Assembly: GCF_001662485.1 (NCBI RefSeq)
Contig: NZ_JMTM01000053.1
Span: forward strand, 1 to 64,000
Source of the DNA: Flavobacterium succinicans
GTDB lineage: Bacteria; Bacteroidota; Bacteroidia; Flavobacteriales; Flavobacteriaceae
DNA: 64,000 nucleotides
Direction of reading: 5' to 3'
Part shown: piece after piece, positions 53,255 to 62,432 of the stretch
Position numbering within the stretch: position 1 is the first letter of the stretch
Layout of the letters: every line of letters begins with the position of its first letter
Notes under the pieces: model-generated
What the model saw: the letters and a program-made list of their open reading frames with translations, nothing else
Database searches by the model: none
Told to the model about the DNA's origin: nothing
Made by a program: the position numbers and the translations under genes

Positions 53255-53346
53255 AAATTTAGGTTGGGTTGGTTAACTGTAAATTTCAACGTAGAATACT
53301 ACAATTTATTGTCGCGAAAGAAAGCATAAACTTACTAATTAAAAAT

Positions 53347-53709
53347 TTAACTCCTCAAAATCTTCTCCATAGCTTTTCCTTTGGCTAGTTCATCGACCAA
53401 TTTATCTAAATAGCGAATTTTCTGCATCAAAGGATGTTCGATGTCTTCAACGCGATAACCGCAAATTACTCCAGTAATTTGGCTAGCGTTTGGGTGCAAT
53501 TGAGGTGCTTGGGCAAAAAAAGTTTCAAAATCTACTTTCGTTTCCATTTGATGCTGCAAGGCTTGTGATGTATACCCTGTTAGCCAACAAATAATGATAT
53601 CAAGTTCTTCTTGGGTGCGATTTTTTTTGAGGACTTTGGCTAAATAATGCGGATAAACACTGGCAAAAGTCATGGCAAAAACGCGTTCATAATTTTTAGG
53701 ATGTGCCAT
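53347..53709 (-). CDS. DUF2200 family protein
   Basis: This 120-residue soluble protein matches the DUF2200 family: [32 protein letters not shown], and [24 protein letters not shown] near the end. Function is unknown, though sequence length and conservation suggest a single compact domain. It starts 4 bp after the CPBP protease gene and is likely in its operon. Confidence 0.88.
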   Translation of the reverse strand: MAHPKNYERVFAMTFASVYPHYLAKVLKKNRTQEELDIIICWLTGYTSQALQHQMETKVDFETFFAQAPQLHPNASQITGVICGYRVEDIEHPLMQKIRYLDKLVDELAKGKAMEKILRS

Positions 53710-53713
53710 AGTA

Positions 53714-54415
53714 TTATATTTTATGCAACAGAAAAAAAGTCAAATTAGTCATACAATGCAGCAGGATTCCCCAAACAAAACCTTGTTTCAATCTCAAATT
53801 AGTAGCAAAATAACCAATCAACATTTGTGGAAGAACAAAGAATGGGTAAATCAATAGTAAAGAAAAATATAACTTTTCTAAATTACCAATATGCACTAAC
53901 CCAAATGCTAGTATTGAAACTATTGTTATACTTCTTCGGATTCGAATTGAAAAAGTGATGCTGTCTATGACAAAAAAATACAGCACTACAACAACCGAAA
54001 GCGAAATTCCAACCTTTACCCAAGTAGAAAGCAAAAACAAGGCTTCACTAGTAAACCGAATTCCTAATGCCAACAGCAACATAAAAAATACACTCAGGCA
54101 AATTTCCTTTTTATTGAAATTCAAAAAAAGACGAAATGTAATTTCTTCTATAATTGGACCAATTACAACAACATACCAAAAAGAATAAGTAGCAATCCTG
54201 ACTCCTGACTTTTGTACAGACTCTATTATGGACGGAAAACCCAAAATAGTTGTAACAAAATAGTCTAATGGTTGGAGCAACAATAAAACAATTAGTAGGA
54301 TTGCTAAATACATATACCAATAAGACAACAAAAGGTTTTTGATTTTTGACTTCCAATCGTAAGGCTGGTGAATTTCTTGAGATGGGCTAAAAACAGTAAA
54401 TAAATTGAAAAACAT
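53714..54415 (-). CDS. CPBP family intramembrane protease
   Basis: This 233-residue protein has about eight hydrophobic segments. The CPBP (Abi/CAAX protease-like) motifs are intact: Glu90-Glu91 and Arg95 in [13 protein letters not shown], His175 in FGLVHIGN, and His220 in GILLHCMTN. Such enzymes cut or scaffold membrane proteins; prokaryotic roles include bacteriocin immunity and stress responses. It is coupled with the DUF2200 gene. Confidence 0.88.
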   Translation of the reverse strand: MFFNLFTVFSPSQEIHQPYDWKSKIKNLLLSYWYMYLAILLIVLLLLQPLDYFVTTILGFPSIIESVQKSGVRIATYSFWYVVVIGPIIEEITFRLFLNFNKKEICLSVFFMLLLALGIRFTSEALFLLSTWVKVGISLSVVVVLYFFVIDSITFSIRIRRSITIVSILAFGLVHIGNLEKLYFSLLLIYPFFVLPQMLIGYFATNLRLKQGFVWGILLHCMTNLTFFLLHKI

Positions 54416-54510
54416 AAAATGGTTTTGAGTATAGAATTACATATTCATAAAATTGGATTACAACTTTCAATCCTTATCAAATATATTATTAATTCCTGCA
54501 AAACAAAAAT

Positions 54511-54550
54511 CACTAATTACTAATTACTAACTACTATTCACTATTAAATA
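54511..54550. repeat. CTAATTA-type microrepeat tract
   Basis: Degenerate repeats of CACTAATTACTAATTACTAA-like units lie upstream of the 1143-aa protein gene. They resemble, in the opposite sense, the tract at 48333-48393. Confidence 0.55.
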
Positions 54551-54582
54551 CTACTTTTGAACATTAGACGTTATCGTAAGCT

Positions 54583-57500
54583 ATGTGGAATAAAATTGTG
54601 CTTCTTGGAGTCTTCTTTTGGCTTTCTGGCGTCTACGCGCAGGAAAATCAATCGTCCTATCGCACTAAAAAAGTCCGCGTTACTACCGATACCATTTGGT
54701 TAGAAAAAACAAGTATCAATCCGAGTTTTTTTAAAATTACAACCGACAAAAAAGAGACGCTTCCCACCGCAAACTACAGCGTGAATTTTGAAAAAGGCTA
54801 TTTGCTGTTACAATCTATTTCGACACTTACCGCCGAAGAACTAACGGTTCAGTACCTAAAGTATCCCGATTTTTTGACGAAAACCTACCAAGTCTACTCG
54901 GATAGTCTAGTGGTCAACAACGAAGCGCTGAAGGGTACTTTATATCAAATGGCAGAAACGAATCCTAAAAAAACAACACCTTTTGATGGGCTCAATACCT
55001 CTGGAAGCATCACGCGTGGGGTGACGGTGGGCAACAATCAAAACGCGGTGCTCAACTCGAATTTGGACCTGCAAATCAGCGGTAAACTCTCAGATAAAGT
55101 CAGTATTAGCGCCTCGATTCAAGACAGCAATATTCCGCTACAAGACGGAGGCTATTCGCAAAGATTGGATCAGTTTGATAATATTTTTATGGAATTGTAC
55201 AGCAAGGATTGGAGAGTCCGCGGAGGCGATTTGTTTTTAGAAAATCGAACATCTCAGTTTATGAATTTCAACAAAAAAGTACAAGGTTTGAGTACCCAAT
55301 TCGATTGGGGCAACACCGAAAAACACACCAAAATCGAGGCTGCTGTTGGTTTGGTCAGAGGGCAATATGCTAGAAGTTCATTTATTGGTCAAGAAGGCAA
55401 TCAAGGGCCTTATAAACTCAAAGGAAATAATCAAGAAGCCTACGTATTAATTGTTTCGGGTTCGGAGCGCGTGTATGTAAATGGCAATTTGCTAAAACGA
55501 GGAGAAAACAACGATTATGTGATGGATTACAACGCGGGTGAGTTGGTCTTTACCCCTTTATTCACCATCACTTCCGAAATGCGAATTGTAGTCGAATACC
55601 AATTTACAGACCAAAACTATACCCGAATTGTTGCGTATGGAGGTGGAATGCACGAAAACAAAAACTGGCGTTTTGGTAGTTATTTGTATTCCGAAAGCGA
55701 CTTGAAAAACCAACCCTTACAGCAAAGTTTGTCCAAAGAACAAGTCGCCATTTTACAAAATGCGGGCAATGACCCAAGCAAAATGAATGCGCCATCAGCC
55801 TATGAAGATTCGTATTCTGAAAATAAAATCTTGTATGAGAAAAAAAGCGCCAATGGTATTGAATACTTTGAATTTTCAACCAACGACCAAGCTGTTTTGT
55901 ACAATGTTCGTTTCAGTAATATAGGTGCGAATCAAGGAAATTATATTCTAAAAAACTCCGGAGCAATTGGCAGAATTTACGAATACATAGCGCCCATCAA
56001 CGGGATTTTACAAGGAGAATATGAACCAACGATTCCGCTCATTGCTCCCAAAAAAATACAAATCGCTACTTTTTTAGGTCAATACCAGCCAAATGAAAAA
56101 AGCAGTACTGATTTTGAAATTGGCGTGAGCAACAACGACCAAAACTTGTTTTCGAGTCTTGATGACAATCAAAACAAAGGATTAGCCGCAAAACTCAACA
56201 CCAAACAACGCTTGTTTACCGGAAAATGGAATTTGGATTTTATAGGCAATTACCAATACATAGCCGAAAGCTTCAAAACCGTAGAACGCTTGTTCAACAT
56301 CGAATTCAATCGGGATTGGAATTTGGGCAGCACAACTGCGGGTAATCAAAGCTTCTGGACTGCAGGAATCCAAAGCGAATGGAACCCAAACTACAAAGGA
56401 GCGTTAAAAGGCAATGCGTCTTATCAACTAGAAAAATTAGATTTTACCGATTCTTTTTCTGGGCAAAAACACCGCATAATGGCGCACTTCCAGCTTCCGA
56501 ATTGGCGTTTTCAAAATCAGACTAGCGTACTCAAAAGCGACAACTTGTTGAACACTTCAAATTTTGTTCGCCAACAAACCCAAGTCCGTTTTCACAAAAA
56601 GAAAAATTGGGTGGGCGCTACCTTCCGTTTAGAAGACAACCAAGAAAAAATCAAAAGCACACAAACCTTCACCCCCATCAGCCAGCGTTTTTCAGAGATA
56701 GGAGGTTTTGCGGGTCGCGGCGATAGTACCAAAGTTTTCGTGGCTGTGGGATATTTGCAAAGAGCCAACGACAGTATTCAAAATGGCGTGTTACAACGCG
56801 TCAACCATTCACAAACCTTCAGCTTAAAATCAAAAGTCTTTCAAACTGCCAAAAGCGATTTGTCTGTCTTTGCCAATTATCGTGTCTTGGAATACACCCA
56901 TAACTCCGCACAAAAAGAGCCTTCCCTCAATTCGAGAGTCGTATACAATGACCGTTTTTGGAAACAATTGGTACAAAGCACCACCGCTTATGAAACCAAT
57001 TCGGGTTCGATTGCCCAACAAGAATTTACCTTTTTAGAAGTCAATGCGGGGCAAGGAGTGTATGCTTGGAACGATTACAACGGCAACGGCATTCAAGAAT
57101 TACAAGAATTCGAAATCGCGCCTTATCCTGATTTGGCGAAATACATTCGCGTGTTTTTGCCCAACCAAATCTTTATCAAAACCCATCAAAATAAGTTTTC
57201 GCAATCCCTAATTATTAACCCAAACCAATGGCAAAACGAAAAAGGAATCAAAAAAATAGCCTCCTATTTTTACAACCAAACCTCGTTTATTATGGACCGA
57301 AAAATTAAAAACGAAGGCGGTAATTTCGATTTGAATCCGTTTGGAAGCCCGAAGGACGATGTCTTGGGACTCAACTCCGTTTTCAGAAACAGTTTATTTT
57401 TCAATCGAGGCAAACAAAAACACTCGGTCACTTACACCTATTTGCAAAACAAATCCAAGAGTTTATTGTCCAATGGCTCACAGGAAAACAGCAATGCCTC

Positions 57501-58014
57501 ACACCAGTTGCAATACCAACATTTGTTTCAAAAAAGTTGGCTGCTGAACTTCTTTACCAAAACATTGGCGACCGCCGTGGTTTCCGAAAATTATGCTGAG
57601 AAAAATTTCGACATCAAAGGCTATCAAATCGCTCCCAAAATCAGCTATTTGTTTTCTAAAAACGCCAGTTGGGAATTGTTTTATGAATTCCAACACAAAG
57701 AAAACCAACTCGCTCAAGCCGAAACCCTGCAACAAAACCGATTGGGAACCGCCTTTAGTTATGCGCGCAACGCCAAATTCACCCTCAACGGTGAACTCTC
57801 TTTTTATCAAAATCAATTCGATGGCAATGCTCAATCTGCTGTAGGTTTCCAAATGCTCGAAGGCTTACAAACCGGTCAAAACCTCACTTGGCGTTTGTTA
57901 TTGCAAAAAAACATCACCCAATTTCTAGATATTAATTTCAACTACCAAGGCCGCAAAAGCGAAACCAGCACCGCCATTCACACCGGAAATGTGCAGTTAA
58001 GAGCTTATTTTTAG
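54583..58014 (+). CDS. Large outer-membrane protein, conserved but unnamed
   Basis: This 1143-residue exported protein has a signal peptide (about 1-19, LSGVYAQ). I do not recognise a named family. The N-terminal 140 residues are beta-rich. After this comes a conserved motif GSITRGVTVGNNQNAVLN, followed by many amphipathic strands. GSERVYVNGNLLKRGENNDY is a further Bacteroidota-type conserved block. An EF-hand-like loop DYNGNGIQELQEFE starts at Asp831 and could bind Ca2+. The C-terminal 300 residues alternate as barrel strands and end AYF. I infer a large outer-membrane barrel with an extracellular or periplasmic head. It is a single gene. Confidence 0.7.
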   Translation: MWNKIVLLGVFFWLSGVYAQENQSSYRTKKVRVTTDTIWLEKTSINPSFFKITTDKKETLPTANYSVNFEKGYLLLQSISTLTAEELTVQYLKYPDFLTKTYQVYSDSLVVNNEALKGTLYQMAETNPKKTTPFDGLNTSGSITRGVTVGNNQNAVLNSNLDLQISGKLSDKVSISASIQDSNIPLQDGGYSQRLDQFDNIFMELYSKDWRVRGGDLFLENRTSQFMNFNKKVQGLSTQFDWGNTEKHTKIEAAVGLVRGQYARSSFIGQEGNQGPYKLKGNNQEAYVLIVSGSERVYVNGNLLKRGENNDYVMDYNAGELVFTPLFTITSEMRIVVEYQFTDQNYTRIVAYGGGMHENKNWRFGSYLYSESDLKNQPLQQSLSKEQVAILQNAGNDPSKMNAPSAYEDSYSENKILYEKKSANGIEYFEFSTNDQAVLYNVRFSNIGANQGNYILKNSGAIGRIYEYIAPINGILQGEYEPTIPLIAPKKIQIATFLGQYQPNEKSSTDFEIGVSNNDQNLFSSLDDNQNKGLAAKLNTKQRLFTGKWNLDFIGNYQYIAESFKTVERLFNIEFNRDWNLGSTTAGNQSFWTAGIQSEWNPNYKGALKGNASYQLEKLDFTDSFSGQKHRIMAHFQLPNWRFQNQTSVLKSDNLLNTSNFVRQQTQVRFHKKKNWVGATFRLEDNQEKIKSTQTFTPISQRFSEIGGFAGRGDSTKVFVAVGYLQRANDSIQNGVLQRVNHSQTFSLKSKVFQTAKSDLSVFANYRVLEYTHNSAQKEPSLNSRVVYNDRFWKQLVQSTTAYETNSGSIAQQEFTFLEVNAGQGVYAWNDYNGNGIQELQEFEIAPYPDLAKYIRVFLPNQIFIKTHQNKFSQSLIINPNQWQNEKGIKKIASYFYNQTSFIMDRKIKNEGGNFDLNPFGSPKDDVLGLNSVFRNSLFFNRGKQKHSVTYTYLQNKSKSLLSNGSQENSNASHQLQYQHLFQKSWLLNFFTKTLATAVVSENYAEKNFDIKGYQIAPKISYLFSKNASWELFYEFQHKENQLAQAETLQQNRLGTAFSYARNAKFTLNGELSFYQNQFDGNAQSAVGFQMLEGLQTGQNLTWRLLLQKNITQFLDINFNYQGRKSETSTAIHTGNVQLRAYF

Positions 58015-58419
58015 GACAGCTATAAATTGTTATAAAATATAAGTCATTCAAGTTTTTTATTGACTTTTTGAACCATATAAGGAATTTAAGGACATAAAAG
58101 ACCCCAAATTACGCAATGTTCGCAAAGAATAATCGGCTGTTTAAACGATTAAACTTTAAACTTATCTGACTTATATGTTAAAAATTAAATAATCAGGAGA
58201 GCCAACAAAAGGCTTTTTCAGCCGGCAGGGATTCCTGCTATCCACTATATCTCTTGTCTTGTTGTAAGGACAAGACAAGAGGATGCCGTTCCTATCAGGA
58301 CTAGAAGCAAAATTGAGGCATTCTTGCCAACACTAAAACTAAGATTTTTAGAACTTTATATCCTTTTACCAAAAATAATTAGTAGTTTTAGTAATCCATT
58401 AATTTAAAACCCTAAAACT
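58015..58419. other. 405-bp intergenic region
   Basis: It holds repeat-like sequence (58131-58150, ACGCAATGTTCGCAAAGAAT, similar to 24404-24445) and stem-loop element copy C (58231-58304). The promoter of the Lys/Ala-rich protein gene should lie near 58360-58400; an exact -7 was not found. No gene is seen. Confidence 0.6.
58231..58304 (-). repeat. Dispersed stem-loop element, copy C
   Basis: Read on the minus strand: TAGTCCTGATAG, CGGCATCCTCTTG, a perfect 11-bp stem CTCTTGTCTTG with CAAGACAAGAG, then AGATATAGTGGATAGC and AGGAAT. The outer stem is TCCTG with CAGGA. The hairpin sequence differs wholly from copies A and B but stays complementary. Confidence 0.8.
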
Positions 58420-58956
58420 ATGAAAAGAATACTGATTTTATGTTTCTTGTTTATCGCGTCCAACACTATTTTCGCCCAAGAAACAGCCACCAAAAAGAAA
58501 ACTACAAAAGCTAAAACAGAAGTTTCTGCTGCCGAAAAAGAAGCCAAACAAAAAGCAGCCAACGAAAAAAGAAAAGCAACTATAGCTGCCAAAAAAGAAG
58601 CCGAAGCCAAAGAAGCTGAAGCTAAAGCTGCCAAACAACAAGCCGCTAACGAAAAAAGAAAAGCAACTATAGCTGCCAAAAAAGCCTCCGCCGAAAAAGA
58701 AACTGCTGAAAAAGAAGCCAAAAAAGCCACAACTGCAGCTAAAGCAGAAAAAAGCAAAGCAGAAAAAGCCGTAACTGAAAAAGCTACCAAAGCCAAAAAA
58801 ACAGCCGAGGTTAAACTCAAAGAAACCACCGAAAAAGCGCCAAAAACTCCAGACAAAGTAACAGGTGAATACAACGGCAAAAAAGTATATACTGGCCCAA
58901 GAGGCGGGAAATATTACATCAATAAAAACGGAAACAAAACCTATATCGAAAACTAG
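58420..58956 (+). CDS. Exported Lys/Ala/Glu-rich protein with PBCV basic adaptor tail
   Basis: This 178-residue protein has a signal peptide (about 1-20, SNTIFAQ). Residues 21-145 are a Lys/Ala/Glu-rich coiled-coil-like tract, with two copies of AANEKRKATIAAKK. The C-terminal segment KKVYTGPRGGKYYINKNGNK matches the short PBCV-specific basic adaptor motif known from chlorella virus kinases and some bacterial proteins. It should sit in the periplasm or be secreted, perhaps interacting with acidic polymers. Function is unknown. Confidence 0.75.
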   Translation: MKRILILCFLFIASNTIFAQETATKKKTTKAKTEVSAAEKEAKQKAANEKRKATIAAKKEAEAKEAEAKAAKQQAANEKRKATIAAKKASAEKETAEKEAKKATTAAKAEKSKAEKAVTEKATKAKKTAEVKLKETTEKAPKTPDKVTGEYNGKKVYTGPRGGKYYINKNGNKTYIEN

Positions 58957-58980
58957 TTTTCCCGTAAAACACAGTATTTC

Positions 58981-59013
58981 AAAGGCTTTCTTTAAAAAGA
59001 AAGCCTTTTTTTA
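58981..59013 (+). terminator. Terminator of the Lys/Ala-rich protein gene
   Basis: AAAGGCTTTCTTT (58981-58993) pairs with 58996-59008, followed by T. Strong intrinsic terminator. Confidence 0.85.
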
Positions 59014-59101
59014 TGTAAACAGTTGTTAAATTAAACTTTTAGTAATGTTCTGTAAACTTAAAAAAACAAGAGTATTGCTACCTTGCCTCTGTATTAATGT
59101 T

Positions 59102-59109
59102 TAATTTTG
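59102..59109 (+). promoter_or_regulatory. -7 promoter element of the glycosyltransferase gene
   Basis: TAATTTTG, exact consensus, only 8 bp before the ATG at 59118, so the leader should be just a few nucleotides. Confidence 0.5.
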
Positions 59110-59117
59110 CACACTAA

Positions 59118-60179
59118 ATGACCTTGGATTCTACCTCAAAAACGATACTCATCGCACCCTTAAATTGGGGATTAGGCCACGCGACTCGCTGTATTCCAAT
59201 TATAAAAGCCTTGCAAGAAAATAATTACACCCCCATCATCGCGTCGGATGGTGTGGCACTAGAATTGTTAAAAAAAGAATTTCCTTATATTCAAACCCTA
59301 CAACTTCCCTCCTACCAAATCGAATATGCCAAAAATGGCAAAAATTTTAAATGGAAACTCCTCAAAAGCTTGCCAAAAATGTTGGAAGCCATAAGAGAAG
59401 AAAAGAAATTGGTCAAAAAGTGGATCAAAAAATACGAGATTGAAGGCATTATTTCAGACAACCGCTTAGGCGTTTATAATCCAAATGTTCCTTCTGTTTT
59501 TATTACCCATCAGTTGAATGTAATGACTGGAAATACTACTTGGTTTACGAGTAAATTACACCAAAGAATTATAAAAAAATACACTAAATGTTGGGTACCC
59601 GATGTTGAAGGAACTCCCAATCTTACAGGAAAACTAGGTCATGTAAATGGCAATCATTTTCCAGTACAATACATTGGCCCTTTGAGCCGATTACATAAAA
59701 AAGAGAGTCCAAAAGTCTATGACTTGATGGTAATCCTTTCTGGTCCAGAACCTCAAAGAGGAATGCTTGAGAAAAAGCTAACAGAGGAAGTAAAACATTT
59801 TGAAGGTAAAGTCGTTTTCGTAAAAGGAATCATCGAAAAAACACAAGTTAAAGAAATAGTTGGTGACGTAACTTTTTACAATTTTATGAATACACGCCAG
59901 TTAGAACAAACCTTTAATGAAAGTGAACTCATTTTGTGTCGCTCTGGCTATACCACGATTATGGATTTGGTCAAATTAGGTAAAAAAGCCTTTTTCATCC
60001 CTACTCCTGGACAATACGAACAGGAATATTTGGCGATCAAACTTGATGAAGAACGCATTGTTCCTTATGCTTCTCAAGAAGCTTTTAAAATTGAAATGCT
60101 ATCAAAAATCACCGATTACAAGGGACTTTCAGAAATGAATACCACAATAGATTGGGAGGAACTTTTGTCTGTTTTTTAA
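59118..60179 (+). CDS. Glycosyltransferase, MurG-like (GT28 superfamily)
   Basis: This 353-residue protein has the GT-B layout: N-terminal LIAPLNWGLGHATRCIPIIK with a Gly-rich acceptor loop, and a C-terminal donor-binding domain with LILCRSGYTTIMDLVKLGKK then FIPTPGQYEQEYLA, closely resembling the UDP-sugar site of MurG. GMLEKKL and GPEPQRG lie in the linker. It belongs to a Bacteroidota family often annotated as glycosyltransferase or UDP-N-acetylglucosamine transferase-like. The acceptor is unknown. It is not MurG itself, since murG sits in the dcw cluster. It is a single gene. Confidence 0.85.
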   Translation: MTLDSTSKTILIAPLNWGLGHATRCIPIIKALQENNYTPIIASDGVALELLKKEFPYIQTLQLPSYQIEYAKNGKNFKWKLLKSLPKMLEAIREEKKLVKKWIKKYEIEGIISDNRLGVYNPNVPSVFITHQLNVMTGNTTWFTSKLHQRIIKKYTKCWVPDVEGTPNLTGKLGHVNGNHFPVQYIGPLSRLHKKESPKVYDLMVILSGPEPQRGMLEKKLTEEVKHFEGKVVFVKGIIEKTQVKEIVGDVTFYNFMNTRQLEQTFNESELILCRSGYTTIMDLVKLGKKAFFIPTPGQYEQEYLAIKLDEERIVPYASQEAFKIEMLSKITDYKGLSEMNTTIDWEELLSVF

Positions 60180-60228
60180 ACGAGAAAAAAAATCCTTCGT
60201 TAATTAAAAGGAGGAAGTCTAATTGGGT

Positions 60229-61056
60229 TTATTTTAAAGGATAATATCCCACCTCAACAATTACATTTTGCCCTTCGTCACTCAAAATCCAATCGATGAA
60301 TTTTTTGGTTTCACCCGTTGGTTTTTCTCTCAAATACATAAAAAGGTATCTAGAAATAGGATAGGTTTTATTTTTAATTGTAGCCGCCGTTGGCAAAATT
60401 CCTTTGCTCTTAGCATCTTTTTTAACTTTACAATCTTTCACGCCTTCGGCATAAGCCGCACCACCATATCCAATACCAAACTTATCTTTTTTCACTGCAT
60501 TAACAATGGCGGCTGTACCAGGCAATGTTTGACAAGTATGAGCAAAATCAGTTTTTACTACATGATCTTTAAAAAACTCAAAAGTCCCTGAGCTACTTTC
60601 CCTTCCATACAACTGAATTTTAGCATCGGATCCACCCACTTGTTTCCAATTCGTGATTGCTCCCGAAAAAATATCGGATAACTGAGCAAGGGTTAACTCA
60701 TTTACAGGATTGGTTTTATTTAAATACACTGACAAACCATCTTTCGCACAAGCAATTTGAATTCCATTCTGCTTGTATTTGGTTTTCAATTTTTCTAATT
60801 CTTCTTGTTCTATCGGGCGGCTTGAATTGGCAATCATCGTCGACCCATTAATTAATGCCGCAATGCCTACGCCTGATCCACCACCGGTAACTTGAACAAA
60901 TACGCTTGGATTTTTTCTCATATAAACCTCAGCCCATTTTTGGGATAAAATGACCATTGTATCTGATCCTTTTACGGTTATTTTCGTAGTAGTAGTAAAC
61001 GAAAATCCAATCATCATAACAACTACTAAAAGAGCTGCTAATTTTGTTTTATACAT
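60229..61056 (-). CDS. Phosphate ABC transporter substrate-binding protein, PstS family
   Basis: This 275-residue exported protein has a signal peptide (about 1-20, ending FSFTTTT). Phosphate-binding features are KGSDTMVILSQKWAE, TGGGSGVGIAALINGS and YGRESSSGTFEFFKDHV, with the anion contacts typical of PstS. It lies 105 bp downstream of the PhoR-like kinase gene, on the same strand. The pstCAB transporter genes are not in the window; they may be elsewhere or across the edge. TATTTTTG and three 11-bp-spaced hexamers lie upstream. Confidence 0.9.
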   Translation of the reverse strand: MYKTKLAALLVVVMMIGFSFTTTTKITVKGSDTMVILSQKWAEVYMRKNPSVFVQVTGGGSGVGIAALINGSTMIANSSRPIEQEELEKLKTKYKQNGIQIACAKDGLSVYLNKTNPVNELTLAQLSDIFSGAITNWKQVGGSDAKIQLYGRESSSGTFEFFKDHVVKTDFAHTCQTLPGTAAIVNAVKKDKFGIGYGGAAYAEGVKDCKVKKDAKSKGILPTAATIKNKTYPISRYLFMYLREKPTGETKKFIDWILSDEGQNVIVEVGYYPLK

Positions 61057-61080
61057 TCTTAAAATTTATATCATTTAATA

Positions 61081-61125
61081 CAAAAATAGAAACTCCAAAC
61101 TAATTATGTGTTATTTCTACATTAA
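61081..61125 (-). promoter_or_regulatory. Candidate Pho box and promoter before the PstS gene
   Basis: On the minus strand TTAATG (61125-61120), ATAACA (61114-61109) and TTAGTT (61103-61098) start exactly 11 bp apart. The -7 element TATTTTTG (61088-61081) follows, and no -33 TTTG is at the right place. Direct repeats at 11-bp spacing upstream of a weak promoter fit PhoB/PhoP activation. Confidence 0.6.
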
Positions 61126-61161
61126 TCCTTCTTCAAATTGATGACTTTATGCTTGTTGAGA

Positions 61162-62259
61162 TTAGTCATGATTTTCCTCCTCTTTTACAAGTACTTTTTT
61201 TGGTTTTTCCTTTTCTAAGGTAAAAGAAAATTCGGAGCCAATACCAAATTCACTCTCCACATAAATTTTTTCTTTATGGGCTTCAATAATATGTTTTACT
61301 ATAGAAAGGCCTAAACCTGAACCGCCTTCTGAACGAGAACCACTTTTGTCCACACGATAAAAGCGTTCAAAAAGACGCGGAATATTTTGCTTTTCAATTC
61401 CTTCGCCATTGTCTGTTACGCGAATCAAAACTTTTTTATTCGTTAAATTTACAATGGTAACTTCAGTATTTCCGCCTACTCTTCCGTATTTAATAGAATT
61501 CACGATAAGATTTTCGACTACTTGTTGAATTTTATCTTTATCGCCATGTACATAAACCGACTGAAGATTACTGCTCTCAAAACCTAGTGTAATTTTCTTT
61601 TTATCGGCCTTCATTTCTAGCAAATCAAAGACATTCTGAATTAGATCTACAATATCAAAATTAGAAAACTCTAGATTTAAATCGCCAGATTCTAGCTTTG
61701 TAATCATGTCTAAATCTTCAACAATATAAATCAATCGTTCCACTCCTTTTTCGGCACGTTTTAGGTATTTCTTTCGAACAGATTTATCATCCATGGCTCC
61801 ATCTACTAAAGTAGACAAATAGCCTTGGACTGTAAATAATGGCGTTTTTAACTCATGAGAAACATTACCTAGAAATTCACGTCGATAAGCTTCACGAACC
61901 TGCAACATCTCGATTTCTAGTTTTTTATCGGTGGCGAATTTCTTCACTTCGCGCGTCAACGTTTCCATATCAGTAGTGATGGGCTGATTGATGAACGAAC
62001 TGGATTCTAATAAGGCTACGTCATCATATATTTTTTTTACTCTGCGATAAATAAAACGTTCTACACGATATTGAATCACCAAGAAAGAAAAAATATAAGT
62101 TCCTACAAAAGCAATTAATGCATAAGAAAGAATAATTTGAGAAGGAGGTTTAAAAAAAGCTTGTTGCAGAATAGCCGAAGATAATGCCACAAAAATGCTG
62201 ACATACAAAGCGGATTTTATGGCAAATTTATAGGTCTTTTTAAAGTTGATTTTTACCAT
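61162..62259 (-). CDS. Sensor histidine kinase, PhoR-like
   Basis: This 365-residue protein starts at the ATG at 62259; a TTG five codons upstream is less likely. Two transmembrane segments (about 15-35 and 43-65) have almost no periplasmic loop, as in phosphate sensors that read the transporter. HisKA has phospho-acceptor His135 in NVSHELKTPLFTVQG. HATPase_c follows, with LIVNSIKYGR, DNGEGI, and GSGLGLSIVKHIIEA. It is next to a PhoB-like regulator and a PstS gene, so a PhoR role is well supported by context. Confidence 0.92.
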   Translation of the reverse strand: MVKINFKKTYKFAIKSALYVSIFVALSSAILQQAFFKPPSQIILSYALIAFVGTYIFSFLVIQYRVERFIYRRVKKIYDDVALLESSSFINQPITTDMETLTREVKKFATDKKLEIEMLQVREAYRREFLGNVSHELKTPLFTVQGYLSTLVDGAMDDKSVRKKYLKRAEKGVERLIYIVEDLDMITKLESGDLNLEFSNFDIVDLIQNVFDLLEMKADKKKITLGFESSNLQSVYVHGDKDKIQQVVENLIVNSIKYGRVGGNTEVTIVNLTNKKVLIRVTDNGEGIEKQNIPRLFERFYRVDKSGSRSEGGSGLGLSIVKHIIEAHKEKIYVESEFGIGSEFSFTLEKEKPKKVLVKEEENHD

Positions 62260-62432
62260 GGGATTCAATTCCAATTTGTTACTTTTTTAGGATTAAAATA
62301 TTTTTTGAACGCTTAGTTTCATTTTAAAAGACAAAAATCACAAATTATAACCAATAATTTGGTGTCAATTTGTGATTTTATTTTAAAATTACGAATACGC
62401 TTCTGCAAAAGAACAGTAGCATTTATAGGTAG

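Noticed and set aside
58404..58880. Long minus-strand reading frame (158 codons) opposite the Lys/Ala-rich protein gene
   Set aside because: It is low-complexity Ala/Ser/Phe and mirrors the Lys/Glu codons of the plus strand. The plus-strand frame has a signal peptide and a recognised C-terminal motif.
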